Positions 43,053 through 50,726 of a DNA stretch of 64,000 bases are shown here, one piece after another. Source of the DNA: Caproiciproducens sp. NJN-50 (lineage in GTDB: Bacteria; Bacillota; Clostridia; Oscillospirales; Acutalibacteraceae); assembly GCF_004103755.1 (NCBI RefSeq), contig NZ_CP035283.1, positions 806,001 to 870,000 on the forward strand, in the 5' to 3' direction. Numbering within the stretch: position 1 is the first letter of the stretch; the number at the start of each line of letters is the position of its first letter. The notes under the pieces are model-generated. The model was given only the letters and a program-made list of their open reading frames with translations. It did not search any database and was not told where the DNA came from. Position numbers and translations under genes: made by a program.

Positions 43053-43922
43053 ATGAGCGGACGTGCCCTGCGCTGCCCGCATTGCGGCAAAGAGTTCCAG
43101 ATTTCCGAGGATGCGGGAGAAAAGGTCTTCTGCCCGTACTGCGCGCAGCCGCAGGAGCCGGGTGTGCCCGCGGTTTCCTCCGTGCCTTTGGGCGGGGCGG
43201 CGCACCTGCTTCCGCCGGAGGCGTTCTCCGCCGTGATCCAATTTGACCGGCTGAACGCGAGCCATTACGCCGAAAGTTTTGAGTCTTACCGCCGGGCGGT
43301 TCTTCCGGCCCTTCAGGCTTATCTGCGGGAAGAAGCCGCTTACGGGGACAAGGCCGCGGAGCTTTTTTCCGGCGCCCTGTTTGACGGCTTTGCAGGGGAG
43401 GAAAAGTCCGCCCGGAAAAAATCGGTGCGGGAGTTCGACCTGCGGATTTCCATCACGACTCTGGCGATTCCCGCAATCCTTGACCTGAACACGGCGGCCG
43501 CGGACCGCTTGGCGGATCTTTTTCTGCAAAAGTGGAACGCCGTTCACAAGGAGCCGCTTGGCAGGGCAACCTACTCCGAAATTCAGAAAGGATTCCGGAA
43601 AAAGCTCTGCTTTATCACGACGGCTGTTTGCGCCGAGCTCGGAAAAGGCGACGACTGTGGGGAACTGCAGGCGCTCCGGGCGTTCCGGGACGGATACCTG
43701 TCCAGGACCCCCCTGGGGCGGAAAAAGATCGGCGAGTACTATCTGTTTGCCCCGCTGATCGTGAGCTCCGTGGAATCTTCCGGTAAGGCGGAAGCGGAAT
43801 GGAACCGGGTTTATCGGGACTACCTCTCTCCCTGCCTTGCGGCGCTGAAATGCCGCAGACCGGAAAAATGTGAACGGATCTACGAAACGATGATGTCGGA
43901 ACTGGAACAAAAATGGCTGTAG
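43053..43922 (+). CDS. Zinc-ribbon protein with a CFI-box C-terminal domain
   Basis: A 289-residue cytosolic protein. The N-terminus is a zinc ribbon (RCPHCGKEF, VFCPYCAQPQ). A helical middle domain of about 130 residues has no family that I recognise. It is followed by CFITTAVCAELGKGDDCGELQALRAFRD, the cysteine-containing CFI-box found at the C-terminus of otherwise diverse bacterial proteins. Three of its cysteines could bind metal or a cluster. The ATG at 43053 follows GGGGGG; an earlier TTG frame has no site. Its function is unknown, and its position right behind a metal-responsive regulator is suggestive only. Confidence 0.72.
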   Translation: MSGRALRCPHCGKEFQISEDAGEKVFCPYCAQPQEPGVPAVSSVPLGGAAHLLPPEAFSAVIQFDRLNASHYAESFESYRRAVLPALQAYLREEAAYGDKAAELFSGALFDGFAGEEKSARKKSVREFDLRISITTLAIPAILDLNTAAADRLADLFLQKWNAVHKEPLGRATYSEIQKGFRKKLCFITTAVCAELGKGDDCGELQALRAFRDGYLSRTPLGRKKIGEYYLFAPLIVSSVESSGKAEAEWNRVYRDYLSPCLAALKCRRPEKCERIYETMMSELEQKWL

Positions 43923-44008
43923 GGCGGGGCAATTGCCGGGACTTCTTTTTTGTTCGCCCCGCTTTCAGGCAAAGAACGAATCGAGGATAATCATCCAGGG
44001 GAAACTGT

Positions 44009-45229
44009 ATGGAACGGACGATTCTGCACTGTGACTGCAACGGATTTTTCGCATCCGTGGAATGTATGCTTCGCCCCGAGCTGCGGGAGGTCCCAATGGC
44101 AGTCTGCGGCGACCCCGACAGCCGGCACGGAATCATCCTGGCGAAAAACGAGCCGGCCAAGGCCTATGGAATCCATACCGCCGAAACCATCTGGCAGGCG
44201 AAGCGGAAATGCCCGCAGCTGATTCTGGCCGCGCCGCGGTTTCGGGAGTATCAGCTTGTTTCCCGACGGATCAACGAGATTTACCGCCGGTTTACCGATC
44301 TGGTGGAGCCGTTCAGCATCGATGAAAGCTGGCTGGACGTTACGGGCAGCCGGGCGCTGTTCGGCAGCGGCGAAGAGATCGCGAACACCCTGCGCGAAAC
44401 GGTCCGCAGTGAAATCGGCATCACGATTTCCGTGGGGGTTTCGTTCAACAAGATCTTCGCAAAGCTTGGGAGCGATTATAAGAAACCGGATGCGACGACG
44501 GTCATCAGCCGTGAAAATTACCGGGACATCGTCTGGCCGCTGCCGACCGATACTCTGATGTTCTGCGGGAAGAAAGCGGCGCAGACCCTGGCGGGGCTTG
44601 GGATCCACACCATCGGCGACATGGCGGGCAGCGGCCCGGAATTTCTGTCCTCCAGGCTGGGGAAAATGGGTTTGCAGCTATATGAATACGCGAACGGCCG
44701 GGACGATTCCCCGGTCTCAGACGGCCGGACCATGCGGGGGGTCAAAAGCGTCGGCAACAGCGTGACGTTCCGCCGAGACCTGAGCGGCCCGGAGGACGTC
44801 CACAAGGCCGTGCAGGCCCTTGCGGACAGCGTATCCTCCCGCATGCGCGGGCAGAAGCTGAAATGCTGGGTGGTGCAGGTCGGAATCAAGGACCCTTCGT
44901 TCCGCTACATCACCCGTCAGAAGACGCTTGCCGCTCCCACCCATCGATCGAGATTACTGGCCGCGGCGGGGGAAGAGCTGATCAAAGCCTGCTGGAACCC
45001 CGGAGTGCCGATCCGGATGCTTTCGCTTTCCGGCTCCGGCCTGGTGCCCAACGACGCGCCGGGAGGCCAGCTCTGCTTTTTCGGCGGGGAGAGCGGGGCG
45101 GACGAGGAGAGGGAAGAGCGGCTGGAGACCGCGATGGATTCCATCCGCGGCCGGTTCGGCAGCGGAGCGGTCACATTCGGCGGGCTGCTGAAAGAAGATA
45201 TCGGCCTTGACGGCCTCCATCGAAAATAA
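44009..45229 (+). CDS. dinB: DNA polymerase IV (Y-family)
   Basis: A 406-residue translesion polymerase. The palm carries the first catalytic aspartate in HCDCNGFFASVE (D9) and the acidic pair in FSIDESWLDVT. The thumb helix-hairpin-helix is in AAQTLAGLGIHTIGDMA, and the little-finger domain begins around GVKSVGNSVTFRRDL. No canonical C-terminal clamp-binding QxxL-F is obvious, though QLCFFGGE could serve. It copies damaged templates. It is followed by a PPC-domain gene after 22 bp. Confidence 0.92.
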   Translation: MERTILHCDCNGFFASVECMLRPELREVPMAVCGDPDSRHGIILAKNEPAKAYGIHTAETIWQAKRKCPQLILAAPRFREYQLVSRRINEIYRRFTDLVEPFSIDESWLDVTGSRALFGSGEEIANTLRETVRSEIGITISVGVSFNKIFAKLGSDYKKPDATTVISRENYRDIVWPLPTDTLMFCGKKAAQTLAGLGIHTIGDMAGSGPEFLSSRLGKMGLQLYEYANGRDDSPVSDGRTMRGVKSVGNSVTFRRDLSGPEDVHKAVQALADSVSSRMRGQKLKCWVVQVGIKDPSFRYITRQKTLAAPTHRSRLLAAAGEELIKACWNPGVPIRMLSLSGSGLVPNDAPGGQLCFFGGESGADEEREERLETAMDSIRGRFGSGAVTFGGLLKEDIGLDGLHRK

Positions 45230-45251
45230 AACTGCAAAGAGGTTGATTCGA

Positions 45252-45671
45252 ATGAAATGTAAAAAAATCGGGAATACACTGGTTCTTCGCGCCGACCGGG
45301 GAGAAGAACTCCTGAAGGCGATTCAAAGCGCCTGTGAGCAGGAAAACGTGAAACTTGGCTTCGTTACGGGCCTGGGCGCCGTCGATCACGCCGTGGTCGG
45401 GCTTTACCGTGTTGCGGAACAGAAATATTATTCCAACACCTTCGATGGGGAAATGGAACTGACCTCACTGATGGGAAACGTAACCGAAATGAACGGCAAG
45501 GTTTATCTTCATCTGCATGCGAACCTTGCAAAAGCCGACGGTCAGGTGATCGGCGGGCATCTGAATGAAGCCGTCATCAGCGGAACCGGTGAAATCTTCA
45601 TTCACATTCTGGATGGCAGCGTGGGCCGCCGCCGCGATGAAGTGACCGGCCTGAACCTATTTGACCTTTAA
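45252..45671 (+). CDS. PPC-domain (DUF296) protein
   Basis: A 139-residue single-domain protein. It shows VLRADRGEELLKAIQSACEQ, LGFVTGLGAVDHAVVGLY, YLHLHANLAKADGQVIGGHL and FIHILDG. The HxHxN...GGH residues mark the putative metal site of the PPC fold, which is also known from plant AT-hook proteins. Bacterial copies form trimers; their role is uncertain. ATG 45252 has AGAGG upstream. Its end overlaps the reading region of the next gene closely, so the two are probably co-transcribed. Confidence 0.82.
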   Translation: MKCKKIGNTLVLRADRGEELLKAIQSACEQENVKLGFVTGLGAVDHAVVGLYRVAEQKYYSNTFDGEMELTSLMGNVTEMNGKVYLHLHANLAKADGQVIGGHLNEAVISGTGEIFIHILDGSVGRRRDEVTGLNLFDL

Positions 45672-45684
45672 AGGAGACAGAGCA

Positions 45685-45978
45685 ATGATCAGGCATCTTG
45701 TCCTATGGACCCTGAAACCGGAGGAAAAAGCCCGTGCGGACCGCATCGCGGCGGAGCTCAGACAAAGATTTCAGGCGCTGCTCGGCGTGGTGGATGGGCT
45801 GGAAAGCGTTGAGCTCGGCCGGAATTACGCCGGCGGCGACTATGATCTCGTCCTGAACTGCGCGTTTTCCACAAGGGAGGCGGCGCAGGCCTATCAGACT
45901 CACCCCGCTCACCTTGCCGTCAAATCGTTGGTTCATGCGGTGATCTGCGGAAGAACGAGCGCGGACTATGAAATCTGA
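45685..45978 (+). CDS. Dabb-family stress-response-type protein
   Basis: A 97-residue ferredoxin-like alpha/beta barrel protein. It begins MIRHLVLWTLKPEEK and has VVDGLESVELGRNYAGGDYDLVLNCAF and AYQTHPAHLAVKSLV, the Dabb (PF07876) pattern with its H...P.H motif. Bacterial members are small dimers of unknown function. AAAGGAG lies 7 bases before the ATG. It follows the PPC gene by 13 bp. Confidence 0.83.
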   Translation: MIRHLVLWTLKPEEKARADRIAAELRQRFQALLGVVDGLESVELGRNYAGGDYDLVLNCAFSTREAAQAYQTHPAHLAVKSLVHAVICGRTSADYEI

Positions 45979-45993
45979 TGACAGCGGGCTGGA

Positions 45994-46018
45994 CCGGCGC
46001 GGGGATCACCCGCGCCGG
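45994..46018. other. Perfect GC-rich hairpin after the Dabb gene
   Basis: CCGGCGCGGG and CCCGCGCCGG pair around a 5-base loop, 16 bases past the Dabb stop. There is no T run, so it may be an RNA 3' end stabiliser or a weak terminator. Confidence 0.5.
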
Positions 46019-46074
46019 AATCTGTCTGAAGGGGTCCGCGTCGGGCGGTTCCCCCTGCCTTTTTCGAGGTGGAT

Positions 46075-46590
46075 ATGAAAATTGCCGTTTTGGGATACAG
46101 CGGGAGCGGAAAATCAACTTTGGCCGGGAAACTGGCGGGATATTACCGGATCCCTGTCCTGTTCCTCGACACCGTCCAGTTTCTGCCCGGCTGGGCGGAG
46201 CGCGGCCGGGAGGAGGGGCGCTCTATCGTATCCGATTTTTTGAAAAAGAACGATTCCTGGGTGATCGACGGAAATTACGAATGCTTTCTTCAAAAAGAAC
46301 GCCTGGAACAGGCGGACCGGATCATCCTTCTCTGCTTTCCCCGAAGGGTCTGCCTTTACAGAGCGGTTAAAAGATATCTGAGGTTTCGGGGAAAATGCCG
46401 GGAAAGCATGGCGGCCGGCTGCGCCGAGAAATTCGACTTGGAATTCCTATGGTGGATCCTGCGGGAGGGAAGGACCGGGCAAAGGCGCGGCCATTACCGG
46501 GAGATCGCTTCGCGCTATCGGGAAAAGACGGTGGTTCTGAAAAAGCCAGGCCAGTCTGATGAATTTCTGAAGCGGATTCTCAAAAACTGA
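46075..46590 (+). CDS. P-loop kinase-like protein (adenylate kinase/FlaR-like)
   Basis: A 171-residue P-loop NTPase. Walker A is GYSGSGKSTLAGKLA (residues about 8-22). The next block, PVLFLDTVQFLPGW, resembles the nucleoside-monophosphate-binding region, and DSWVIDGNYE is the conserved segment of FlaR-like topology-modulation kinases. Several Trp/Arg-rich helices follow. It likely phosphorylates a small substrate, not identified. ATG 46075 is chosen with GAGG five bases upstream; a GTG at 46069 is in frame. Confidence 0.8.
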   Translation: MKIAVLGYSGSGKSTLAGKLAGYYRIPVLFLDTVQFLPGWAERGREEGRSIVSDFLKKNDSWVIDGNYECFLQKERLEQADRIILLCFPRRVCLYRAVKRYLRFRGKCRESMAAGCAEKFDLEFLWWILREGRTGQRRGHYREIASRYREKTVVLKKPGQSDEFLKRILKN

Positions 46591-46759
46591 TGTGCCGAAG
46601 CGGTTGGCGTGGGGAGAATATCCTTTTGCATAGTAAGCATAGTTAAAAACTATTACAATGAATAGAAAGAAAGTATTTTTTAAGTCTCCTGTGAACGTTT
46701 ATACTGAAGATGAAACGGTTCAAATGAAATACCGAGATTCAGGAAGGAACGTGATTACT

Positions 46760-47875
46760 ATGGCGAAACGGAACACGGCGCCTTTTCGCGCGGACATTGT
46801 GGGGAGCTTTCTGCGCCCTGCGGAACTGAAAAGAGTCCGGGAGGCTTACGGGCGCGGTGAAATCGGCCCGGAGCAGCTCAAAGAGGCGGAGGACGGCGCG
46901 ATCCGGGCACTGGTGGAACAGGAGAAGAAGGCCGGCCTGCAGGCGGTAACCGACGGGGAATTCCGGCGCCGATACTGGCATCTGGATTTTCTGGCGGCTT
47001 TGAAAGGGGTCAACGAGGTCAAAGCCGAGCACTGGTCGGTCGCATTCAAAGAACGCCAGCCTAAAGCCGCCACCTTGGAAATCGTCGGGAAGGTGGATTT
47101 CGGGGACCATCCCTTCGTCGGGCATTTTGAATACCTCCGCTCCGTGGCCGGCGGTACGCTGTGCAAAATGACCATCCCCTCCCCCTCGATGCTGCATCTG
47201 ATCTGCTGCGTCAGAGCCGAAAACTACCGGCCGATCCCGGAATATGAAGACCCTCGGAAGCTGTACCGTGATATTGCAGGGGCTTATCAAAAGGCGATCC
47301 GCGCGTTTTATGACGCCGGATGCCGCTACCTGCAGTTTGACGACACATCCTGGGGCGAATTCTGCGATCCTCAGAAGCGCCGGGCTTACGCGGAACGGGG
47401 CCTGAATCTGGATGAAATCGAAAAAGAGTACGTCGCTATGATTAATCTGGCTTTGGAAGCCAAACCGAAGGACATGGTGATCACCATGCATATCTGCAGG
47501 GGGAATTTCCGTTCTACATGGTTCTCTTCCGGGGGGTATGAAGCGGTGGCGGAGATCCTGTTTGGAAACTGCCATGTTGACGGATTCTTTCTTGAATACG
47601 ATTCCGACAGGGCGGGAGGTTTTGAACCGCTCCGCCATATTCGTAACCAGCAGGTCGTGCTCGGTCTGATTACTTCAAAATTTCCGCAGCTTGAAAAAGA
47701 AGAATTTGTCAGGAAGAGAATCGAAGAAGCAGCCGGGTATGTGCCGCTGGAACAGCTTTGCCTGAGTCCGCAGTGCGGTTTTTCTTCCACGGAGGAAGGA
47801 AATATCATGACGGAGCAGCAGCAATGGGACAAAATCCGGCTGTTGCAAAAAATCGCGGAGGATGTCTGGGGCTGA
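46760..47875 (+). CDS. MetE-like methyltransferase (YxjG/YxjH type)
   Basis: A 371-residue protein equivalent to the C-terminal catalytic half of cobalamin-independent methionine synthase. It shows DIVGSFLRPAELKRV near the start, VTDGEFRRRYWHLDF, YLQFDDTSWGEFCD, HICRGNFRSTW (His and Cys zinc ligands) and LSPQCGFSST (the last Cys ligand). YxjG/H-type enzymes transfer methyl groups to homocysteine or related thiols with an unclear donor. The ATG at 46760 follows AAGGAA and fits the family start; the longer frame is poor in similarity. It ends at a terminator. Confidence 0.87.
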   Translation: MAKRNTAPFRADIVGSFLRPAELKRVREAYGRGEIGPEQLKEAEDGAIRALVEQEKKAGLQAVTDGEFRRRYWHLDFLAALKGVNEVKAEHWSVAFKERQPKAATLEIVGKVDFGDHPFVGHFEYLRSVAGGTLCKMTIPSPSMLHLICCVRAENYRPIPEYEDPRKLYRDIAGAYQKAIRAFYDAGCRYLQFDDTSWGEFCDPQKRRAYAERGLNLDEIEKEYVAMINLALEAKPKDMVITMHICRGNFRSTWFSSGGYEAVAEILFGNCHVDGFFLEYDSDRAGGFEPLRHIRNQQVVLGLITSKFPQLEKEEFVRKRIEEAAGYVPLEQLCLSPQCGFSSTEEGNIMTEQQQWDKIRLLQKIAEDVWG

Positions 47876-47928
47876 AATCCGCTTCATTTGGTGCTTTTGT
47901 TATACGAGGACGAGGATGGTGCCTCTTC

Positions 47929-47959
47929 GGGGCGTCTGATTTCGCCCCTTGTCTTTTTT
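47929..47959 (+). terminator. Terminator after the MetE-like gene
   Basis: GGGGCG (47929-47934) pairs with CGCCCC (47943-47948), followed by TTGTCTTTTTT on the plus strand. Confidence 0.75.
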
Positions 47960-48090
47960 GAAGTGTGAATGATTCCCATTGCGGACGAAGGAGCCGTGGA
48001 ATATAATACAGATAAGATGCCGATTCGGGTGCGCGGTTTATATCCGGCGGTAAAAAATCATGAAAGGGAAACAGCAGGGGAATTTAGGAT

Positions 48091-48450
48091 ATGGGATGCC
48101 TTGGAAATGTGATCTGGTTTCTTTTGGGCGGATGTGTGATGGGTCTGAGCTGGCTGGTGCTCGGCGTTCTTTGGTGCTTGACGGTCGCCGGGATTCCGGT
48201 CGGCGTTCAGTGCTTTAAATTTTCGGAGCTGGCGTTCTTCCCATTCGGGAAGGAAGTCCGGTTCGGCGGCGGCGCGGGGTCCGTGCTGCTGAATCTGCTC
48301 TGGCTGATTTTCGGGGGCCTCGCGCTTGCAGCGGAGGCGGCTGTCATCGGAGTGCTGTTCTGCGTTACGGTGATCGGAATCCCCTTTGGAATCCAGTGTT
48401 TTAAGATTGCGAAACTCGCGCTCATGCCTTTTGGAGCAGACATTTTTTGA
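48091..48450 (+). CDS. YccF-domain membrane protein
   Basis: A 119-residue membrane protein made of two YccF repeats. Each is a hydrophobic segment followed by TVAGIPVGVQCFKFSELAFFPFG or TVIGIPFGIQCFKIAKLALMPFG. The internal duplication is plain to see. YccF proteins sit in the inner membrane; their role is unknown. It stands alone, upstream of the pyrophosphatase promoter. Confidence 0.88.
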   Translation: MGCLGNVIWFLLGGCVMGLSWLVLGVLWCLTVAGIPVGVQCFKFSELAFFPFGKEVRFGGGAGSVLLNLLWLIFGGLALAAEAAVIGVLFCVTVIGIPFGIQCFKIAKLALMPFGADIF

Positions 48451-48511
48451 ATGAATACACAAAAAATATGCAGAAAATTTAAAAAAGTACTGCATTCTGG
48501 GATTTTTTTGC

Positions 48512-48540
48512 TTGACTGAAAAGGAGAAATGATTTATTCT
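48512..48540 (+). promoter_or_regulatory. Promoter of the pyrophosphatase gene
   Basis: TTGACT (48512-48517), a 17-base spacer and TATTCT (48535-48540). Further down, ACGCT/AGCGT (48586-48599) forms a small hairpin followed by a run of nine T residues, just before the AAAGAGG ribosome site at 48610. A transcript from this promoter would cross that terminator-like element. Confidence 0.7.
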
Positions 48541-48625
48541 GTATGTTAGTTCAGCAGGGTTGTTTCCTTGTCTGAAAAAGGTAGTACGCTTGTAAGCGTT
48601 ATTTTTTTTTAAAGAGGTATCTTTC

Positions 48626-50269
48626 ATGAACGAGACCGTCTATATCACCGGACATAAAAATCCTGATACAGACTCCATCTGTTCTTCCATCGCTTATGCC
48701 GAACTGAAAAAGAGGCTGGGGGTCAAGGCGGTGCCGGTCCGGATCGGCAGCATCAATAAGGAAACGGCGTTTGTGTTGGACTACTTTGGAGTCAAGGAAC
48801 CGGAATATCTGGAAACTGTCAAAACTCAGGTCTCCGATCTGGATCTGGATGTCATTCCTCCTGTATCGGAGGACATCTCCATCAAAACGGCTTGGAACAT
48901 CATGCAGAAGAACAATAAGCAGGTCCTGCCGGTTACCGACGACGGGGGAAAATTGCTCGGAATCATCTCGCTCTCCGACATCACCAACAGCTATATGGCT
49001 TCCCAGGGGAACAACGTGCTGTCCAAAAGCCACACGCCGCTGCGCAATGTGACAGAGACCCTGAACGCGAAACTGGTTTATGGAAATATAGATGATGTGT
49101 TCCGGTCCGCGGGTAAGGTAGTGATTGCGACCATGGCTCCCGACAGCCTGGAGCCGTTTGTGGAGAAGAACGATATCGTATTGGTCGGCAACCGGAAAGA
49201 CAGCCAGATGAAGGTGCTGAAAGCCGGAGTCGGCTGTATGATCGCCACCTGCGGCGGGCGGGTGGACAAAGACGTTCTGGAGCTCGCGGAGCAGGAAAAA
49301 TGCATCGTGATGGAGACAAACCACGATACGTTCACCGCCGCGCGGCTGATCAACCAGAGCATTCCCGTAGGTTACGTAATGACCAGGAACAACCTGATCT
49401 GCTTTAACCTTCATGATTTTATTGATTCCATCCGGGACAAGATGCTTCAGACGCGGTTCCGCAGTTATCCGATCGTCGACGACGACGGAATGGTCAAGGG
49501 ATTTGTGTACCGTTACCATTTGATCTCCCCGCGGAAAAAGAAGGTCATTCTCCTGGACCACAATGAGAAGTCCCAAACGGTGGACGGGATCGACCAGGCT
49601 GAAATCATGGAAATCATCGATCATCACCGCATCGGAGACATCCAGACGGGGTCGCCCGTCTATTTTCGCAACGATACGGTGGGAAGCACGGCGACACTGA
49701 TTGCGAACATGTATGTGGAAAACGGAATCCGGCCGATGAAGGAAATCGCGGGAATCCTCTGCTCGGCGATTCTTTCCGATACCCTGAACCTGAAATCGCC
49801 CACGACCACTTATCTGGACCGCGAAACGGTCTCTCAGCTGGCCGAAATCGCCGGATTGGACGCGGATTCCTTTGCGGCCGAAATGTTTCAGGCAGGTTCT
49901 TCCCTCGCGGATATGAGCCCGAATCAGATCCTTTACAGCGACTTCAAGGATTACAACCTGGGCCGGTATAAAATCGGGATCGGACAGATCAACGCCGGGG
50001 ACCCCGGAAACGCGAAGGATCTGAAAAACAGTCTTTTAAAACGCATGGAAGAAGTGCAGCAACAAAAGGGCTACAGCCTGTTGCTGCTGATGATGACGGA
50101 TATCGTCAGGGAAAGCTCCCACCTGCTGTATTCCGGGAAAGAGGAGGAACTGATCCGGGATGCCTTCGGGGCGGAGCCGAAGGACAGCGAAGTGTATCTT
50201 GACGGCGTGGTCTCCCGAAAAAAACAGGTGGTTCCGCTTTTAACCAATGCGATTCAAAATATTCCCTGA
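48626..50269 (+). CDS. Manganese-dependent inorganic pyrophosphatase with CBS and DRTGG domains
   Basis: A 547-residue family II pyrophosphatase. The DHH domain starts VYITGHKNPDTDSICSSIAY (Mn ligands His and Asp) and continues after a regulatory insert with DHNEKSQ, IDHHRIGD and the DHHA2 domain SPNQILYSDFKDY. The insert holds two CBS motifs (ISIKTAWNIMQKNNKQVLPV, FRSYPIVDDDGMVKG) around a DRTGG domain. CBS-containing enzymes are inhibited by AMP/ADP and activated by ATP or diadenosine polyphosphates. It hydrolyses pyrophosphate in the cytoplasm. It converges on the sigma-K C-terminal half. Confidence 0.93.
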   Translation: MNETVYITGHKNPDTDSICSSIAYAELKKRLGVKAVPVRIGSINKETAFVLDYFGVKEPEYLETVKTQVSDLDLDVIPPVSEDISIKTAWNIMQKNNKQVLPVTDDGGKLLGIISLSDITNSYMASQGNNVLSKSHTPLRNVTETLNAKLVYGNIDDVFRSAGKVVIATMAPDSLEPFVEKNDIVLVGNRKDSQMKVLKAGVGCMIATCGGRVDKDVLELAEQEKCIVMETNHDTFTAARLINQSIPVGYVMTRNNLICFNLHDFIDSIRDKMLQTRFRSYPIVDDDGMVKGFVYRYHLISPRKKKVILLDHNEKSQTVDGIDQAEIMEIIDHHRIGDIQTGSPVYFRNDTVGSTATLIANMYVENGIRPMKEIAGILCSAILSDTLNLKSPTTTYLDRETVSQLAEIAGLDADSFAAEMFQAGSSLADMSPNQILYSDFKDYNLGRYKIGIGQINAGDPGNAKDLKNSLLKRMEEVQQQKGYSLLLLMMTDIVRESSHLLYSGKEEELIRDAFGAEPKDSEVYLDGVVSRKKQVVPLLTNAIQNIP

Positions 50270-50278
50270 GAGAAACTC

Positions 50279-50316
50279 AGAAAGCCGCCGGCCCGAATTC
50301 GGGCCGGCGGCTTTCT
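50279..50316. terminator. Perfect palindromic bidirectional terminator
   Basis: A 38-bp perfect palindrome with GC-rich arms, AAAGCCGCC and its complement outermost. It lies between the convergent pyrophosphatase and sigK C-terminal genes. The A/T ends on each side serve both directions. Confidence 0.88.
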
Positions 50317-50358
50317 CATTTGGGGGGCTGCCCCGGTTTTTTGCCGGGCGCCGCAGTG

Positions 50359-50712
50359 TCATTTACTGAAGCGCTTATTTAGCGCTGCGAGCGATTTCTT
50401 TTCGATACGCGATACATAGGAGCGGGAAATGCCGAGCTTCTGAGCCACCTCCCGCTGGGTCAGCGGCTCAATGCCGTCCAGGCCGTACCGGAGGCGGATA
50501 ATGGTCCTCTCGCGGGGGGACAGCACATTGTCTATGTATTTTTTCAGCTGTTCGGACTTCATCTTGTAATCCAGATTGTCAAGGATATTGTCTTCCGTCG
50601 CCATAATGTCGATCAGAGTAAGGGTGTTGCCGTCTTTGTCGGTGTCGATCGGTTCGTTGATGGAAATATCCTGCGCGCTTTTTTTGGAGGAACGAAAATA
50701 CATCAGGACTTC
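50359..50712 (-). CDS. sigK: Sigma-K, C-terminal part (gene interrupted by skin element)
   Basis: 117 residues that form the second half of sporulation sigma factor K. The frame from 50712 reads EVLMYFRSSKKSAQDISINE and continues with PIDTDKDGNTLTLID. It then covers region 4: SPRERTIIRLRYGLDGIEPL and REVAQKLGISRSYVSRIEK (the helix-turn-helix that binds -35 DNA). On its own it lacks region 2 and a start signal; the ATG at 50703 is an internal codon. The missing N-terminal half lies on the same strand at 63108-63440. Joining CIEN (N-half) to EVLMYFR (C-half) gives an uninterrupted 228-residue sigma-K. Sigma-K drives late mother-cell gene expression. Confidence 0.93.
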   Translation of the reverse strand, partial: EVLMYFRSSKKSAQDISINEPIDTDKDGNTLTLIDIMATEDNILDNLDYKMKSEQLKKYIDNVLSPRERTIIRLRYGLDGIEPLTQREVAQKLGISRSYVSRIEKKSLAALNKRFSK

Positions 50713-50726
50713 ATTTGCTATTCTCC
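50702..50726. other. Skin attachment site, recombinase-proximal end
   Basis: The 5-bp core CATTT (50712-50716, plus strand) joins sigK sequence on the left to the element on the right. The element arm GCTATTCT (50717-50724) is the mirror of AGAATAG at the other end. The recombinase stop codon (50718-50720) lies inside this arm. Confidence 0.85.

Noticed and set aside
50279..50316. 38-bp perfect palindrome considered as a recombination site of the skin element
   Set aside because: It lies outside the element, between two convergent genes, and is better explained as a bidirectional terminator. The true core is at 50712.
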